64,000 bases of DNA from Epiperipatus broadwayi (GCA_028023455.1 JAQFVV010006273.1:3172142-3236141), one strand, 5' to 3'; numbered from the stretch's first letter, positions 1-12,625 are shown. Notes: generated from the sequence alone by a model not told the origin. Numbers and translations are program-made.

Positions 1-1417
1 AAAATCCCTTTTACATTGTCATATACTACAATGCACAAACACACTTTATATCCATGCATTTATTTTCTTATTTTATAAAACTGTGAGATAAATCATTAAT
101 CAACTTTGTATTTAAAATTATTAGCCTTAGTTATAAAACAAATTGAGTTACTCTTAATTAGTTTTTATTATAAAAAACAATATGATCATAAAGATTTATG
201 TTAATAAAATAGAATACTGAGAGTACAACTATTATTGAATAACCCTGAGTAATTTATTTATTTTATTGAATGTGAATCTATTATCAAAGCACTGAATAGT
301 TTTAACTTATGTGGAAATATAAAACGTGTAAGTATAGTGAATTGCAAGTCAAGTGAGAGAGAGTCACACTTCTTTTGCATTATCGATGGTACCATGTCTC
401 AACCGAGATCACAACTGGATTTTACTTATGGTTTATATATATATATATAGAGAAGCCTATATTTATATATACTATACTTTTTTAAGCAAAATAAGAAATT
501 TATTAAATTTACTTCAATTATATTTTGGACTTGTTCCATCACCTACTTTAAATTGTTAAAGTTTTTTTTAGAAAAATTCAAACTTTATTTAAACTTTTCA
601 AATACATTCAGAACTATTAATAAGATAGCACACAGATTAATATATAACATATATGACTTTTAATAATAACACACATATCAATATATAATACATTTTGAGA
701 AGTGATGTTTTTTTTCTCTCCTTCAGATATTACTGGCCTGTCGAGTGACAGTACTCACATGAGAATCAAATCAATGACTTTTAGTTCTGTTAATCCTGAA
801 TTTAAGATGATAATCTAATCAATTAGATTATTTTGTCAAAGGCAATAAGCAGTAGACAATTTAAGTACTTACCTTTGAAGATATTTTCTTAATGGCAAAA
901 TTATTACCAGATCAATGTATTTGGCAAGTTTCAAAAACGTTTAACAACTAAACAAAAAATTAGACGATGGAAAAAGTATAAAGTATAACTACAAGTAAAT
1001 TGCCATCATCATATCATATATTTTGTTTATTTTTTATATATCTTCTTATCTAAATAAGATTTTAATTTATTTATGAGTGTTTGTCTAAGTAGGCTTACTG
1101 TACTGGTAAGTATTAAACTAGCACTTTGTATTTGTTTATATATATAATAAAACTTATATTTTCATACACATGTGCCATAAAAAAAATTCTAATTGCGAAA
1201 AGACTTAAGATGTTTTTCAACTAACTGAATGTAAAACAAAGATACAATTCCACTCAACCCTTCATTGCTCAGAAATTGGAAAGCCTGAAAAATATTGTTA
1301 TTTTCGGCACTGTCTCTTGGAGGGGAAAAGATAGCTGTTGAAAGATATTAAATTTCCAGCAGTGGATTGATTATTGGCCATCCTTTTTTTTTTAATTCTG
1401 TAACTGAGACAGTGTGT

Positions 1418-1539
1418 ATTCTTCAAGATTAATCAATTGTTATCATTTCAGATAACAGTCAAAAATAAAAATAACTATTCTTCAAGATTAATCAATTGTT
1501 ATCATTTCAGATAACAGTCAAAAATAAAAATAACTATTC
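1418..1539. repeat. 59-bp tandem duplication, two copies
   Basis: A unit of 59 bp beginning attcttcaagattaatc is repeated head-to-tail with essentially no differences, so the duplication is recent. No coding or RNA feature is visible in the unit. Confidence 0.95.
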
Positions 1540-4500
1540 TAGATGTTTTCGAAATAAAAAATATTTCCTATGTTTGTTCATGTTATATTGTTTTAAGTAC
1601 TGCAGTCCATGATTTCTCTAGTAGAGATATATTTTTAAGTTAGTGAGTAGTTTTTAAATATTATTAATTTCTGAAATATTAACATGAAATTTGGTCAAAC
1701 AAAAATACAAGCAGCAATAATAAAGTTAAATATTATTAAGAAACTACCTTTTCTGTGTTTTCATTTTACCAAATAATACATTGGCTCAGAAAAGAAAAAA
1801 ATTAGTAACAATTAAAACATGAAATTTATAAAATTAATGTATTTATTTTTAATTAAAAAAATCATAAATGCAAAAACTAATAATAATTATTTACTTTTGC
1901 AAATTTGTTTTTCAATTGCTAATATATTATGTATAAATATTAACAAATGTACAAAAGATTGTTTAGATTTTATAGAGAGCAGATTATAAAACTAAATGCT
2001 TAACTAATCTATAATTATTTCAAGAATAACAGTTTATGAGAAAAGTTAATGACAATAAAAGGTTATGTTTTGAGAGCACTTTAGACTGCCAAACTTAGTT
2101 CATGTGTTCCTAGGTAAGAATATGACAGAACATAAGTTGAACCATACTTTGTTATTTTTTTGAGTACATTGTACTTCTTATTGTCATATATCATGAGCAA
2201 TGTGTGATCCACATGATTTGAATAATCACAAGTGCAATATAAGGATGAAAGGATTTTATATTTTTTAAACAGTGTAGATATGTTTGAAATAGATATAGCA
2301 TTTCTTCTAGATAATTACTACACAAGACATACAAGGGTTCAAGATTTAGCTTGAATCTATCATTGAGAAATATTTTAGCCAGAATTGTATCTTGGAATAG
2401 ATTAAGCAAAAATTGCAACCATGACATAAAAGTTTAAGTTCTTAATTAGAGTCTAGCAACATACGTGATTGTCCTTAAATGTTCGAATAAATAAATCTCT
2501 AAATGATATACCTACAAAATATTTGAAACTATACTAGTCTAATAAATAGATCAGCATTCTCAAAAGCTTGATCTGTGAAAAAATATTGCCTAACATATGA
2601 AAGTGAAACAAGCAATGGTATTAGGGAGGGGTGTGATATTGAGAATTGGATCAACAAGAATTGCAGAGCACACTAATATAAGTTACAAAGATTTGCCATA
2701 CAATTGAGGTCTCTTTTGCAGATAAAAACCGTATTGAAGATGCTAAAATGAGCCACAGATGTATGCTTTTATTACAATCATAAACTTATTGTAGATAGTG
2801 ATAAATAGCCATATATTAGGGCTATGGAAGACAAGTATTCAGGCAATATTCAGCCAAGAATAGCATTTATTATACAAACTTCTACAATGTGACAGATCAA
2901 GCAATTGCTTAATTGCATTTAGACAAATTTATTGAAATGTTAAGAAAGGATGAAAAGCTACCCATGATGAATGATGGTAGTTTACAGCCTGTAAGCAGTT
3001 GCTACATACATGTTTGCAAACTTGTACTAAGAAATTACAAAATTAGTTGATAATTGGATTTGACTTAAAATATACAGAATAAGAAAAATATCTTGAAGAC
3101 CTCTGAAAATCAATAAGGAATAAGTTCTGTGATAAAAATAGGACAGACTTTCAATGGTGTGTCAAATTTATTTAATTAGAGAATCTGTATAAATTGTAAA
3201 TAATGATGAGCCATGATTAGATATAAAAGATATGAATGCATATAATTTTTTAGCTTATATGATCTATTGGTAAGATAGGTCTAGATAAGCAAATATCAGA
3301 TAGTTTGTACAGTGTGGTGAATAGATATTTCCAACTGACTAGATCAAAACAGTTTTAAAATTAATTTGACATGGAACATAATTAGTAAGTTTGTTTTCTT
3401 TAGAAAACAAGATTTTTCTTGTATGGAAAGAATAGCTTGAAAAGCACAGTAAACTTTTATTACATAAATATTTCTTGTTTTGTAATAAATTTTCTTAAAA
3501 AATTGTATACTGGACTAAAAAGTAGACTGGTGTTGATCAACTGATTTTAGATTAGATTTTAAGTGTTTAACAAGTTTCATGTTAAATTTGGTGCCAGAGA
3601 AGAGAATGAGACCTGCATAATTTAAAATAGTTTTTAATTAATTTTCGGAGATTTTTATTATTATTAGCTTGAATGTTATACCATTCTGGTTGTAAAGTGT
3701 GATCAATTGATTTGCTGCATTAAACAGTTTACAGATGAGATTTATCATCATTTATTTGTGAGATTGCTTATCATCAATGTATTGTTTTACAACATTATTT
3801 CAGTGATATTTTATTAATCCATAAGAGCAGCAGTTGTTTAAAAAAATTTTGAAGATCATTCACGTTTCAACTGTAGAGCAATTCTGCACCTGATAATAAT
3901 AATGACCTGCAAATGATTATATTAGAAGAGACATTCAATGTTAATTGAAATCTGTGGGAATCTGTCATTTAAATGTAAACTTATAGAGAGTTGTGTTATT
4001 TTGAATATGTTTAAGAATCATACCAATATAGTTTGAAAAGGAGATAATGAATAATTGGATTGGAGTTTTAAAATTGGATGGAGATATAAAAAAAAGAGAT
4101 TGAAGAGTTGAATCTTGCCCCCTGATAAACAAAACTGCACACAAAGATGATAGTCATATTAGAATGAGTTGATTAAGCTTAGATTTTAATGCAGATAGTT
4201 CATTTTAAAAGTAGTTGAAATCACTTTGCAGAATTGTTATTTGGGATTTGTGTAAGATTTTCATCTGGGGAATTAGGAGTTTACTGGTTACATCTTTGGC
4301 TTTCTAGGTGAAATATATTTTTACGAGATAAATTCATTGCAACTGATGAACACTGAAGAGAACAATTATGTTAAGATATTTATACAATGTTCAATTTTCT
4401 TAATGGAATTTTTGTACTTCATCAGAATATCTATATCCTGAACCAACCTGATGTTCTTTTTATGAATAAAAATACAGTTCTTATTTAACGCATTAATAAT

Positions 4501-4714
4501 AGTAAGTTAACTTGATGATCAATTTTTGTTTTTTAGATCAAATATATCACAACAGTGATTCTTTAGAAATTAAATTAACAGTGTAGTTTTTTTATGTGAC
4601 TGTACACCATGAACATTGATAGTAAAAAACACTTATATTATGTATTTGAGTTGTTGAATCAAACATTCATATTATGTATTTGAGATCTTGAATCCATGCA
4701 TTTTATTGTCATGC

Positions 4715-5266
4715 TTAATACCTGACCCAAGTATGTTTAGTAGTGAAAATTTTCTGTGTGATATCATGATGTGAGATAACTGAATCATGTCTGTTAATTT
4801 CTGACTGATCATAGCTTTGTAAGACTTTTCTTCCATAGATGACTCTTGGAATTGGGCTTTGAGAATTACAAAGTTTATTAGAAATATTTAGTTTGATGCA
4901 ATTAGTTTTGTTGACTGGTGTACTATGTACATTGTCCACTTCTGAATAGATGCTGTCAGTAGAATGAATTTAGTTAACAAGGTAAATTTCATATGAGTCC
5001 ATATTTCGGAAATGAACAAAGTGTTTTAGAGAAAACATTTGCTCATAAACTAAGCTTTTATTTATTACTGCACAATTGAACCAGCTTAGCAATCTGCTGC
5101 AAACACTGATACTACATTGAGAATTGATTTGACCTGACTTGATCCACTCTAAAATATCTGATACATATAAGAATGGGGTGATTGTTGTTGTTGACACTAA
5201 TAATAATTGGAGTCCTGAGTATATTAAGAAGATATTATGAAATGTATCTGATGAATAACCCTGCAT
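4715..5266 (-). pseudogene. Possible decayed coding region, unidentified
   Basis: On the minus strand about 184 codons stay open in one frame, interrupted by a single TAA (near 4970), which is long for such AT-rich DNA. The inferred peptide has mixed composition (for example SQCSISVCSRLLSWFN and IPRVIYGRKVLQSYD) but shows no motif I can assign. It may be a remnant of a retroelement polyprotein. No splice sites or start support a live gene. Confidence 0.3.
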
Positions 5267-6575
5267 TAACTTTGTGACTTTCCATGAGTTTATGAGAATT
5301 TCAATGAAAGATTCAGGGTGAGTTTCTTCAATATGTTAAGTAACTTACATACATCTAGAAGTGCTTTTTTGTAGAATTTCAGCTGTAAAATCAGGTGGAA
5401 CATGTATAATGAAGTCATATATGAGCAGATTTGCATCTTTAGTTGTATAATAAGACTTTTTTAAGTTTAAATGTTTTAAAAGTATTCAGCTTCCTCTCAT
5501 TACTGCTTAGTGAGATATTCTAATCCTATAAATGACCTCATTGTGACAATAGCAACAGATTTTCTTAACAATATTGTTTTTGTAGCTCATACAGATAGTC
5601 AGATAGTTAGGTGTTGTAATAAAGGCTGGCCACTAGACAAATACTAATTTTCATTAACACTGATAATTAATGTGTTGAGAGAGAGGCAGTTTGCAAATAT
5701 AGTATTTTTTTAGCTTTCCAAAAAAAGTGGGCCTCAGTTCATCAGTTGTATTTGTTGAACCTAATGGTATTAAGCTGATAAACTTCATACTATTACTGTT
5801 ATTTGTTGGGTCTTGGTACTGTTTTTTTTAAGTGTTTCTTTCTTATTTGTCATCATATTTGTTGGATCATTGTGGGAATAACCATAGCTGAGATGGCATT
5901 ATTTTCAATGTTCAATAGATATGTATTTTGTAATGTTGGCCAAAACTAGTGTAAGTATAATTGCTTGACATTAGACTCTCTTTATTTTGTTTATGTCAAT
6001 TCTATTTATTTACTCCAAGTGGCATTTTGTAGGAAGTAGAATAAGCAAAGTAGTATCTGCTTTAATTATTTTTACTAGATAATTATTATTTTTTCTTTTG
6101 CTAGTATTTTTAAATTTTGACTTGCCCAGAATATTGATATTGGTTTTATATGTTTGTACCATTTATCCGAACTTAAAAGTTTTAAGACTTTTACCTGAAA
6201 ATTTTTTTACTAAATTGTGGTAAACTTTATTCTCAGAGCTCATGTTGATTTTATGATTTTGTATTTTCATGTTAGCATTACTGAATCCTTTTTTTTACTT
6301 TTGAAAAATGTGTATTTAAGTTTAAGGCAATGAAATGTAAAAAATCTTTTCTAATGCTACTCCCAAGTTTAGTTCATTACAATGGTAGCCATATTTGGTA
6401 TCTTTAAAAATTTATGATTATTCAACAAGCATTATTTCAAAAATTGCAATCCAAGTTTTTTATTTATAAAATATTATCTACTTCTTATTCTAAAAACGTT
6501 GGATGTACTAATCCAATTTATTTTTTTTAAAATAAGTAAAAGAAATTTTTTTAAATAATGTCAAATAATTCTTAC

Positions 6576-6623
6576 CATCAAATAAATCTAGTTTATCTTC
6601 ATTTTCTTCAACTTTTTTAGTCT
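6576..6623 (-). CDS. ABCC exon: acidic NBD1-TMD2 linker
   Basis: 48 nt, acceptor tattacttttgcag, donor GTAAGA. Read in the phase left open by the previous exon it gives ETKKVEENEDKLDLFD, a charged, low-complexity peptide as expected for the variable linker between NBD1 and TMD2. Support comes from the good splice sites, open frame and matching phases (one base in, one base out), not from conservation. Exons further downstream (TMD2, NBD2) were not found between 1 and 6575. Confidence 0.7.
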
Positions 6624-6654
6624 CTGCAAAAGTAATAGGTATATATATAAATAA

Positions 6655-7010
6655 TGTTTTCATGGTTGTATGATGTAAATACAATAGTTTTTGGGTTAAA
6701 TCATATGTTAGTTTTGGCTAATTCCCAAGGTTTCAATGAAATAGCATCCACCATTGTCACTTTTTAAAGAACAACTGTTAGATCTCAAATCATAAAGAGA
6801 TTGAGTGTGATACATTCTTTACCTCACACCCAATCTTGTTAGTATTTAAGATTTAACAGTTTTTTTGTTTTTTTTTTTGAAAAGTTAAGCTTGACACTGG
6901 CAGATTCTATTTTGTCGAAATGTTGGGAAATAATCAAAATCAACTCATGGTTTAATCCAAAAACTTTATTTATATATCATTAAAAACCAGTTAACATTTA
7001 GATAATTCCA
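6655..7010 (+). repeat. PLE-type terminal repeat remnant (copy 1)
   Basis: Shares with 48910-49060 the blocks ttcayggttrtatgatgtaaat, a segment around gtcgaaatgttgggaa / ttgaaacatcaggaat, and gtttaatccaaaaa with gctttattta. The GAAA-containing block looks like the decayed 3' half of a hammerhead core (GAAAYRTYRGG). Both copies lie directly upstream of a family A element. An internal hairpin (agattgagtgtga / tcacacccaatct) lies near 6800-6837. Affiliation with a Penelope-like terminal repeat is inference. Confidence 0.45.
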
Positions 7011-7032
7011 ATATCAATAACAATCAATAATT

Positions 7033-7200
7033 TCACCTAGTTGCAGTTCTCTCAGATCCAAGGTTCCTCACTGATGAAGGCCACAAGCCAGAAACTAGTC
7101 TGGGGATATTGGATGAGTAGGCACTAGATGGGGATTTTATGCACAAGCCTTCTGGCATCCATTGATTACTCTGGCTGGCTATGTGGAGAGTTTTGTCTAT
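7033..7200 (+). mobile_element. Family A fragment with intact hammerhead
   Basis: A partial family A monomer in plus orientation, from the block upstream of the ribozyme (cacctagttgcagt) through the ribozyme to the inner terminal motif tggagagttttg. I see no clear target-site duplication, so the ends are approximate. It may be a truncated or older insertion next to the second family A copy at 7.5 kb. Confidence 0.75.
7056..7114 (+). ncRNA. Hammerhead ribozyme, family A, intact core
   Basis: Core CTGATGA at 7071-7077 and GAAA at 7091-7094. Helix II is GGC/GCC (7079-7081 with 7087-7089) with a CACAA loop, preceded by an A78/A90 mismatch at the normally paired 10.1/11.1 position. Helix III is the palindrome ACTAGT (7094-7099). 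The cleavage site is predicted after C7100 in GTC|TGGG. Helix I has an inner part TCCTCA/TGGGGA (one G-U), an internal loop, and an outer part ATCCAA/TTGGAT (7056-7061 with 7109-7114). All invariant core bases are present. This is a type I layout. Confidence 0.85.
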
Positions 7201-7504
7201 TCTTTTATTTTGCCATGTAATATAGAATATGATTTTCTTAGTATCTGAGAAACTCTTTTAAAGACTTCATCAGTAAGTTTATTTTTTAGAAAACATTCTA
7301 ATTAATGGAATGCAAGGTTTGATACTTAGAAAATCTTTGAGCATTTATTCTTTCTTTTATTTAAAACATTTCTGTTATCTAGATTTTTGAAAACATGCTA
7401 AATTGCTAATTTTTTTAGTTAGGTCCAGATTGATATTTTTGGAGCACTATCTCTATTGTTAATTTATTGTACTATAATTAATTTTTATAAATCTAGATTT
7501 ATAG

Positions 7505-8125
7505 TTAACCAAATAGGTAAAAGGTGGCTTCTGGAAGGTTGCATTAGATCTTAACATCTAGGTAAAGAGCTCTCAAATTCAAGGCTGCTCAATGATGAAA
7601 GCCACATAATAGAAACTAGTCAGGGGATGTTAGTTGAGTAGGTACTAGATAGGGATTTTATGCACAAACCTTCCTGCATCCATTGATTGTGAAAGCTTGT
7701 ACTTGATGGCACTACTGTATGGAGAGTTTTGGATTCTTATTAACTGCATGTAATAAGGATATGAAATGGTGATCTTGTGATGTTTTTATACCTATCCTGC
7801 CCATAGAATGGTGATGGCTGTGGTTTGATGTTGAACTGAGTTCAGATCTATATGACTGTCCAAGCAATGGTTTCTTGGGCTCTTAGCTTAATAGTAAACC
7901 AAAAAGATAAAAAGTGGCTGCTGGAGGGTTGCATTAGATTCTAAGATCTGGATGTAGTGCTCTGAAATCTACCGCTCCTGACTGATGAAAGCCACAAGCT
8001 AGAAACAATTCTTAGGATGTTGGATGAGTAGGCTCTAGATAAATATTTTATGAACAAACTTTCCTGCATTCATTAATTATAAAGGCTTGCACTTGGTGGC
8101 ATGAGTTTGATACTCTTATTAAATT
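7505..8125 (+). mobile_element. Family A tandem copy, about 390-nt period
   Basis: Two successive plus-oriented monomers with ribozyme regions at about 7577-7636 and 7967-8025; predicted cleavage sites are 390 nt apart, shorter than the 451 nt seen at 17.1-17.5 kb. The first ribozyme has C3 changed to A (aATGATGA) and helix II damage, so it should be dead. The second retains CTGATGA and GAAA. Between them are the conserved blocks: the terminal motif ggagagttttg, a gtgatcttgtgatgttt tail, and ctgaactgagttcag. No target-site duplication is seen. Confidence 0.8.
7967..8025 (+). ncRNA. Hammerhead ribozyme, family A, intact core, weak helix III
   Basis: CTGATGA at 7982-7988 and GAAA at 8002-8005 are intact. 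Helix II is AGC/GCT. Inner helix I TCCTGA/TTAGGA pairs fully (one G-U), and the outer ATCTAC/TTGGAT part pairs at five of six positions. Helix III (ACAATT) is weaker than the ACTAGT of other copies. Predicted cleavage is after C8011. Confidence 0.65.
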
Positions 8126-8378
8126 TATTTATTTTTAAATTTAAATAAATATAAATCCTTCCCTATCAATTTTAAGCCAAGAATTGTATTTATCTATATA
8201 TAGTGATTCTTTAATTTCTCTTCCTTTATTATTTTTTTACAAAGTCAATTATTTTTATTGGGTAATAGTAATGATTTTATTTGATTTTGGAAAATCTAAT
8301 TTTTTTGTCATTTAAAAATGTTATAATCTGTTTTGCGGTTTATTTTTTAAATTTCCTATATAGCAATGTATTCTTTCT

Positions 8379-8728
8379 TTATTTTCATAGCAATCTTTGC
8401 ATTTATTTGGTTACACTTCCCATAATTTCTCCACTTATATCTTTATTTAAATTTAATAAATTATGTATACTTGAATATTTTAATGTAAATTATGTAGAAG
8501 AAACAAAGAATTCAATATATAGAAGCCTATTACTACATAAATATGATAAAAAATTCACCAATATATATACATAAATTAGAAACAGGGCATAAGTTTGAAA
8601 AGGATTGTATAAGGATGATACAATTTACAGATAATAAAAGGGATAGAAAAATAAAAGAGGCTATTTATATTAATAATATTAAGCCAATTTTGAATAGAAA
8701 TTTGGGCCTGAAAAAAATTTTGCTATAA
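8379..8728 (+). pseudogene. Penelope-like element GIY-YIG endonuclease remnant
   Basis: Frame 1 near 8464-8565 reads CILEYFNVNYVEETKNSIYR then SLLLHKYDKK, the PLE pattern C...C...YVGETK.S...R...H. After a one-base frameshift near 8560, frame 2 reads HKLETGHKF, then KRDRKIKEAIYINNIKP, then ILNRNLGL, the C-terminal half of the same domain (H.LE.GH ... RK..EA..I...KP.LNR). GIY-YIG endonucleases in PLEs nick DNA for target-primed reverse transcription. The upstream reverse transcriptase is not recognisable, so the element is dead and truncated. Confidence 0.75.
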
Positions 8729-8729
8729 A

Positions 8730-10384
8730 GTAAAAAATAAAAAAATTGCAAAAATTTAGTTATATAAAAACTAGGAAGAGGGAGTGGGTAAATTTTTAAA
8801 ATTTGACTTTAGCAGTTGAAGTTAGGAGATATAAAAGATGAATTAAAATGTGTTTAAAATAATATTATAAATTAAAATAAATTATATATTATTGAATAAA
8901 TAAATTATAAATATTGATTGTTAGTAAAGTGAATAATAACAATGTAAAATATAAAAGATATTAAGTTAGAGTTAAGTATTTAAAAAGTAATAAGAATAAA
9001 ATAAAGAATAAAAATAGAATATATATGTAGAGGAAATTTTAATTAATAAATATAGAATGTAAAAAAGGATAAAAAATTATATAACATTTAAAAGATAATA
9101 AATAGATGATGATTATAAGATGGATATATAGAATGTAAATTCTGTGTTCATGAATATTTATATTTATATTCATATGATTGTATTATGTTGTAGTTCTGAA
9201 GAAGATTGCTGGGACAATCAAAACTAAACTATAAAAAAGATTGATAAATAAAGCATTGTGTAACAGTAGTAAAGTGCATGGATGATTTAGTATTATTTGA
9301 TATATAACATTTTAACGTATATAAATTTGGATTTTATATCATGTATATTTTTGGTGATTGTTTTATATATGTGTGTTCTTACTTCTAAACTTATGTAATA
9401 TTATTATTTTTTGAATTTTTATTGTTAGTAATTATTCTCTTTATTTTTTACATTTCATTTTATTAAATGATTTTTGTATCATTTTATGATGAATAAGAGT
9501 AATTATTAATGGCCATTTTTTTAATTATCTTTATTTCATTTTCTAATAATTGATTATTAAAGACTAAATGTATAGTTTATTTATTTTGTTTTTTCTTATG
9601 GATATTATTAGTAACTTGCATACAATTTGTCAAACATCTATAGAATATCGTTCCTACATATACTAATTTCAATATTTATTTTATTAAATATATTTTTATG
9701 GATATTTATAACCATAAAGTTGATATAATTGTTTTTTTTTTTTTCTATTTTCAATTTGAATTTTATTATTCCTTTTTGACTTATTTCATTATATGATAAC
9801 TTACCTTTGCTTTTGTTTCCACTGAATATCATCTATATACTCTTTTGTTAAACAAAGGTTTATATTTTGAAGTTGTAAAATATACATTTTTAAATTTCTT
9901 CACATATATATCTACTAAACATCCATTTAAAGTGTTTTCCATATTTAAATCTTTGAATGTATTTCCAATAATTTTCTTTATATTTAAAAGTAACATCAAC
10001 ATGTTAAAATCTAAATAATTATTCAAATATTTTGTGTCTATTTTTATATTTTTATTTAATATTGTTCTAAAGCTATTTTTATCACATTATTTTCATTAAT
10101 ATGTGCATACATACTATTAATATTGAACTTGCAAAATATATATTCAATAGTCATAATTATTATCAAATGTTTTTAATTTGTTAAAAAATTGTATATTTCT
10201 TTTTTTATTTATTTTAGAGTTAATATTTTTCAAATAACATTCTTTAAAACTATTATTGTACAACTATTTTGATGGGTTTTTTTTTTTTTTCAAAATATGT
10301 GTTGATATAATTTATAATTGATTGAAGCAGTATATTTTGTTAACAAACTTTTATGCATCCTTTTATAGTAGAACTTTTTATATT
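8730..10384. other. AT-rich non-coding stretch
   Basis: Very AT-rich, with the decayed hammerhead-like motif at 9190-9232 and short open frames (for example 9638-10026, minus) that look like chance in low-complexity DNA. No exon is recognised. Confidence 0.5.
9190..9232 (+). ncRNA. Decayed hammerhead-like motif after the PLE remnant
   Basis: CTGAAGA (9196-9202) is followed by a 5-bp helix GATTG/CAATC (9204-9208 with 9215-9219) and AAAAC where GAAAC is expected. This is the arrangement seen in hammerheads of PLE terminal repeats, with the essential G12 changed to A. It lies about 470 nt downstream of the GIY-YIG fragment, where a PLE terminal repeat would be. Confidence 0.45.
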
Positions 10385-10395
10385 CATTCTTTTAA

Positions 10396-10988
10396 AACAG
10401 GCAAAACTCTCTATACGTATTGCCACTCAGTGCAAGCCAGATTAATCAATGGATGCCAAAAGGCTTGTGCATAAAATCCCCATCTAATGCCTACTCATCC
10501 AATATCCTCAGACTAGTTTCTGGCTTGTGGCCTTCATCAGTGAGGAGCCTTGGATCTGAGAGCACTGCACCTAGATCTTAGGATCTAATGCAATCCTCCA
10601 TCAGCCATCTTTTATCTCTACTTAATTACAAAACTATAAGACTTAAATTGAAAACACCATAATATTTTCAATCCAAGCTCACCAGCTTATATAGACATAT
10701 AGGTCTGAACTCAGTTCAATACCTATACATTTTGGTGTCTTTGGTTCTTTAATAACCATAGCCACCACTATCCTATTAGGCAGGATTGGTTTTAAGTCAA
10801 TAAACATCACATGATCATTTCTTATGCTTGCTCTTAACTGTTATTAAAACAGGCAAAACTCTCTATATGTATTGCCATTCATTCTGGCTTACACTGAGTG
10901 GCAATACATATAGAGAGTTTTGCCTGTTTTAATAAAAGTTAAAAGCAAGCATAAGAAATGGTGATCATGTGATGTTTATTGACTTATC
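10396..10988 (-). mobile_element. Family A foldback element with 11-bp target-site duplication
   Basis: Flanked by CATTCTTTTAA at 10385-10395 and 10989-10999. The body is mainly minus-oriented: terminal motif, ribozyme (10497-10555), unit body, then a second partial copy. It then flips to plus near 10880 and ends with the tail ggtgatcatgtgatgttta. The inverted ends (aacaggcaaaactctctata / tatagagagttttgcctgtt) share variants not seen at other loci. The last part (10846-10930) is a nearly perfect hairpin. The tail is on the right end only. Confidence 0.88.
10497..10555 (-). ncRNA. Hammerhead ribozyme, family A, intact core
   Basis: On the minus strand: outer helix I ATCCAA/TTGGAT, inner helix I TCCTCA/TGAGGA with six Watson-Crick pairs (better than the TGGGGA version), CTGATGA, helix II GGC/GCC with CACAA loop, GAAA, palindromic ACTAGT, and cleavage after GTC. 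The A-to-G alternation at the third inner pair (G-U in some copies, A-U here) keeps pairing, as expected for a selected RNA helix. Confidence 0.85.
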
Positions 10989-11682
10989 CATTCTTTTAAT
11001 GTTTATCATTGTTAGTCTATCACTATTAATGTTTTTTATACTTAAATTTATTATATTATGATTTATTCATTCATTGTTATTGCTATTATCTTTTTTATTT
11101 CAATCCATTATTTTTCTTCTAATAATTCAAATATTTTTTGATCATATATGGTTTTACCATTATGATCATACTTATGTCTGCTGTAATAAATTTTGTAATT
11201 TTTATTAAAATTTAAGTGGTGACATATCTAATTCTTTATTGTCCATTTTATTTCTGTATTTTTTTATTATTATAATTATGCCTTGAATTATTTTGTTTTT
11301 CACATATTTTATTTATTTCATTTTTTAATTAATTAAATAATATTTTGCCTTCAAATTCTATCTTGTTCATGTTATATTTTTTACTATATCTTTTATTTTT
11401 AAATGTATTTTTTAGTAATTTTGATTTTATTTTATTTATAAAAATATTATCTCATAAATTAAAAAATGAAATAGACAAAATAATTAACAGACAAAATAAT
11501 ATAGGCATGAATATAATTTAAAAAATGCAAATGAAGCAGTAATTTATTAATCAGATTGTATGATTATTGAATATATGTAATCCTGTCTATAAAGAAAAAC
11601 TAGTTAAATGTTTATTTTCTCCTTTAAATGTATATATTACTATAAACTATAAATGACAATATAAATTAATATCATATTAATG

Positions 11683-11814
11683 TTAAACCACTAAACATCA
11701 CATGATCATCATCTCTATACTAGCACATAATTGTTGTAAACAAAGGCATAACTCTCTGTTGATTACTCTGTTTGGCACAGGGTGGCACTACTGTATGGAG
11801 AGTTTTGCCTTTGT
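11683..11814. mobile_element. Short family A foldback at a splice donor
   Basis: 132 bp flanked by TATCATATTAATG (11670-11682 and 11815-11827). It contains the long tail (ttaaaccactaaacatcaca) and left terminal motif, a jump, then the inverted arm (gattactctgtttggcac ... gagagttttgcctttgt). There is no ribozyme. The right duplication begins at donor position +6 of the transporter exon 11833-11977. Confidence 0.88.
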
Positions 11815-11832
11815 TATCATATTAATGCTTAC

Positions 11833-11977
11833 CTTTTTCAGCATCATTTACTTCTCCCACATGTTTTTTAAATAAGAAGGCATATTCTCCATTTTGATTC
11901 ATTAATTCTTGATGTGTGCCTTTCTCTGTAATTTGACCTTCTTTTAAAATGTAGATAAAATCACAATCTTTTAAAAA
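11833..11977 (-). CDS. ABCC exon: end of NBD1
   Basis: 145 nt, 48 codons plus one base, acceptor tttatctag, donor GTAAGC. The peptide FLKDCDFIYILKEG, then QITEKGTHQELM, then NGEYAFLF matches the post-H-loop end of ABCC NBD1 (LKEG.I.E.GTH.ELM...G.YA.L). It starts in phase with SHQIQ of the previous exon. A family A foldback element (11683-11814) sits directly downstream of the donor. Its proximal target-site duplication starts at donor position +6, so the insertion split the intron within about 19 nt of the splice site. Confidence 0.94.
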
Positions 11978-12625
11978 CTAGATAAATACAAACAAGCACA
12001 TGTCTTTTATTTTACAAATTAAAATCAATTGTAACATACATATATGAGATATTTTAATATATATATATATATATAGTACATTTGAATTTACAAGTGTCAA
12101 ACTGTCTACATTCATAACTTTCCATGTATAATATATTTTTAGATACACTTAAAAGTACCAATCTATCATACATTCTTAAATAAATAAAGTCATTTTATAA
12201 GGCAAATGATCTTCAAGATGCATTTCATACCAAATCAGCGCTGTCAATTGAACAGAGTCATAATTTTTACACATATTTATTATTTGTCCAGTATAAACCA
12301 ATACCAGATTATAACACTTTGATTTACAAGTGTTACACTCACAGCATTGATACTGATCATTTCCGATAAATATATTAATAACTATTACTAATCCTTTATT
12401 AAATTAAATATCATTCTTATCCCAATATAAACATTAAACATCAATTAAAGTTTAATATATAGGTTTTTAATTAAACATAATCATAAAAAGTAATTTCATT
12501 TTTATTTTTCCTTGTATAATATTTTTTAGATATACTTAAAACTCTCACTGTGCCACATTTTCTTGAAATATATGAGTAGAAATATTTCAGATATTTTTAT
12601 TTAAATATTTTAAAAATATAGTCAA

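Larger units (their letters stand above)
1..6575. other. AT-rich non-coding stretch, left edge
   Basis: No convincing exon. It holds a tandem duplication at 1418-1539 and a possible decayed reading frame at 4715-5266 (-). Two splice-like islands near 759-797 and 873-887 (-) were considered as transporter exons and dropped, because reading frame and phase fail. Most of the sequence is probably intron or downstream intergenic DNA with old, unrecognisable repeats. Confidence 0.6.

Noticed and set aside
353-559. Open frame on the plus strand
   Set aside because: Driven by a TATA-rich simple repeat; no motif and no splice or promoter support.
759-887. Two possible minus-strand transporter exons (759-797 and 873-887) with good donors
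   Set aside because: The 39-nt piece has a stop in the phase required by the preceding pieces and the 15-nt piece has a weak acceptor; no ABCC motif is present.
4715-5266. Live gene on the minus strand
   Set aside because: In-frame stop, no start context, no splice sites and no recognisable domain.
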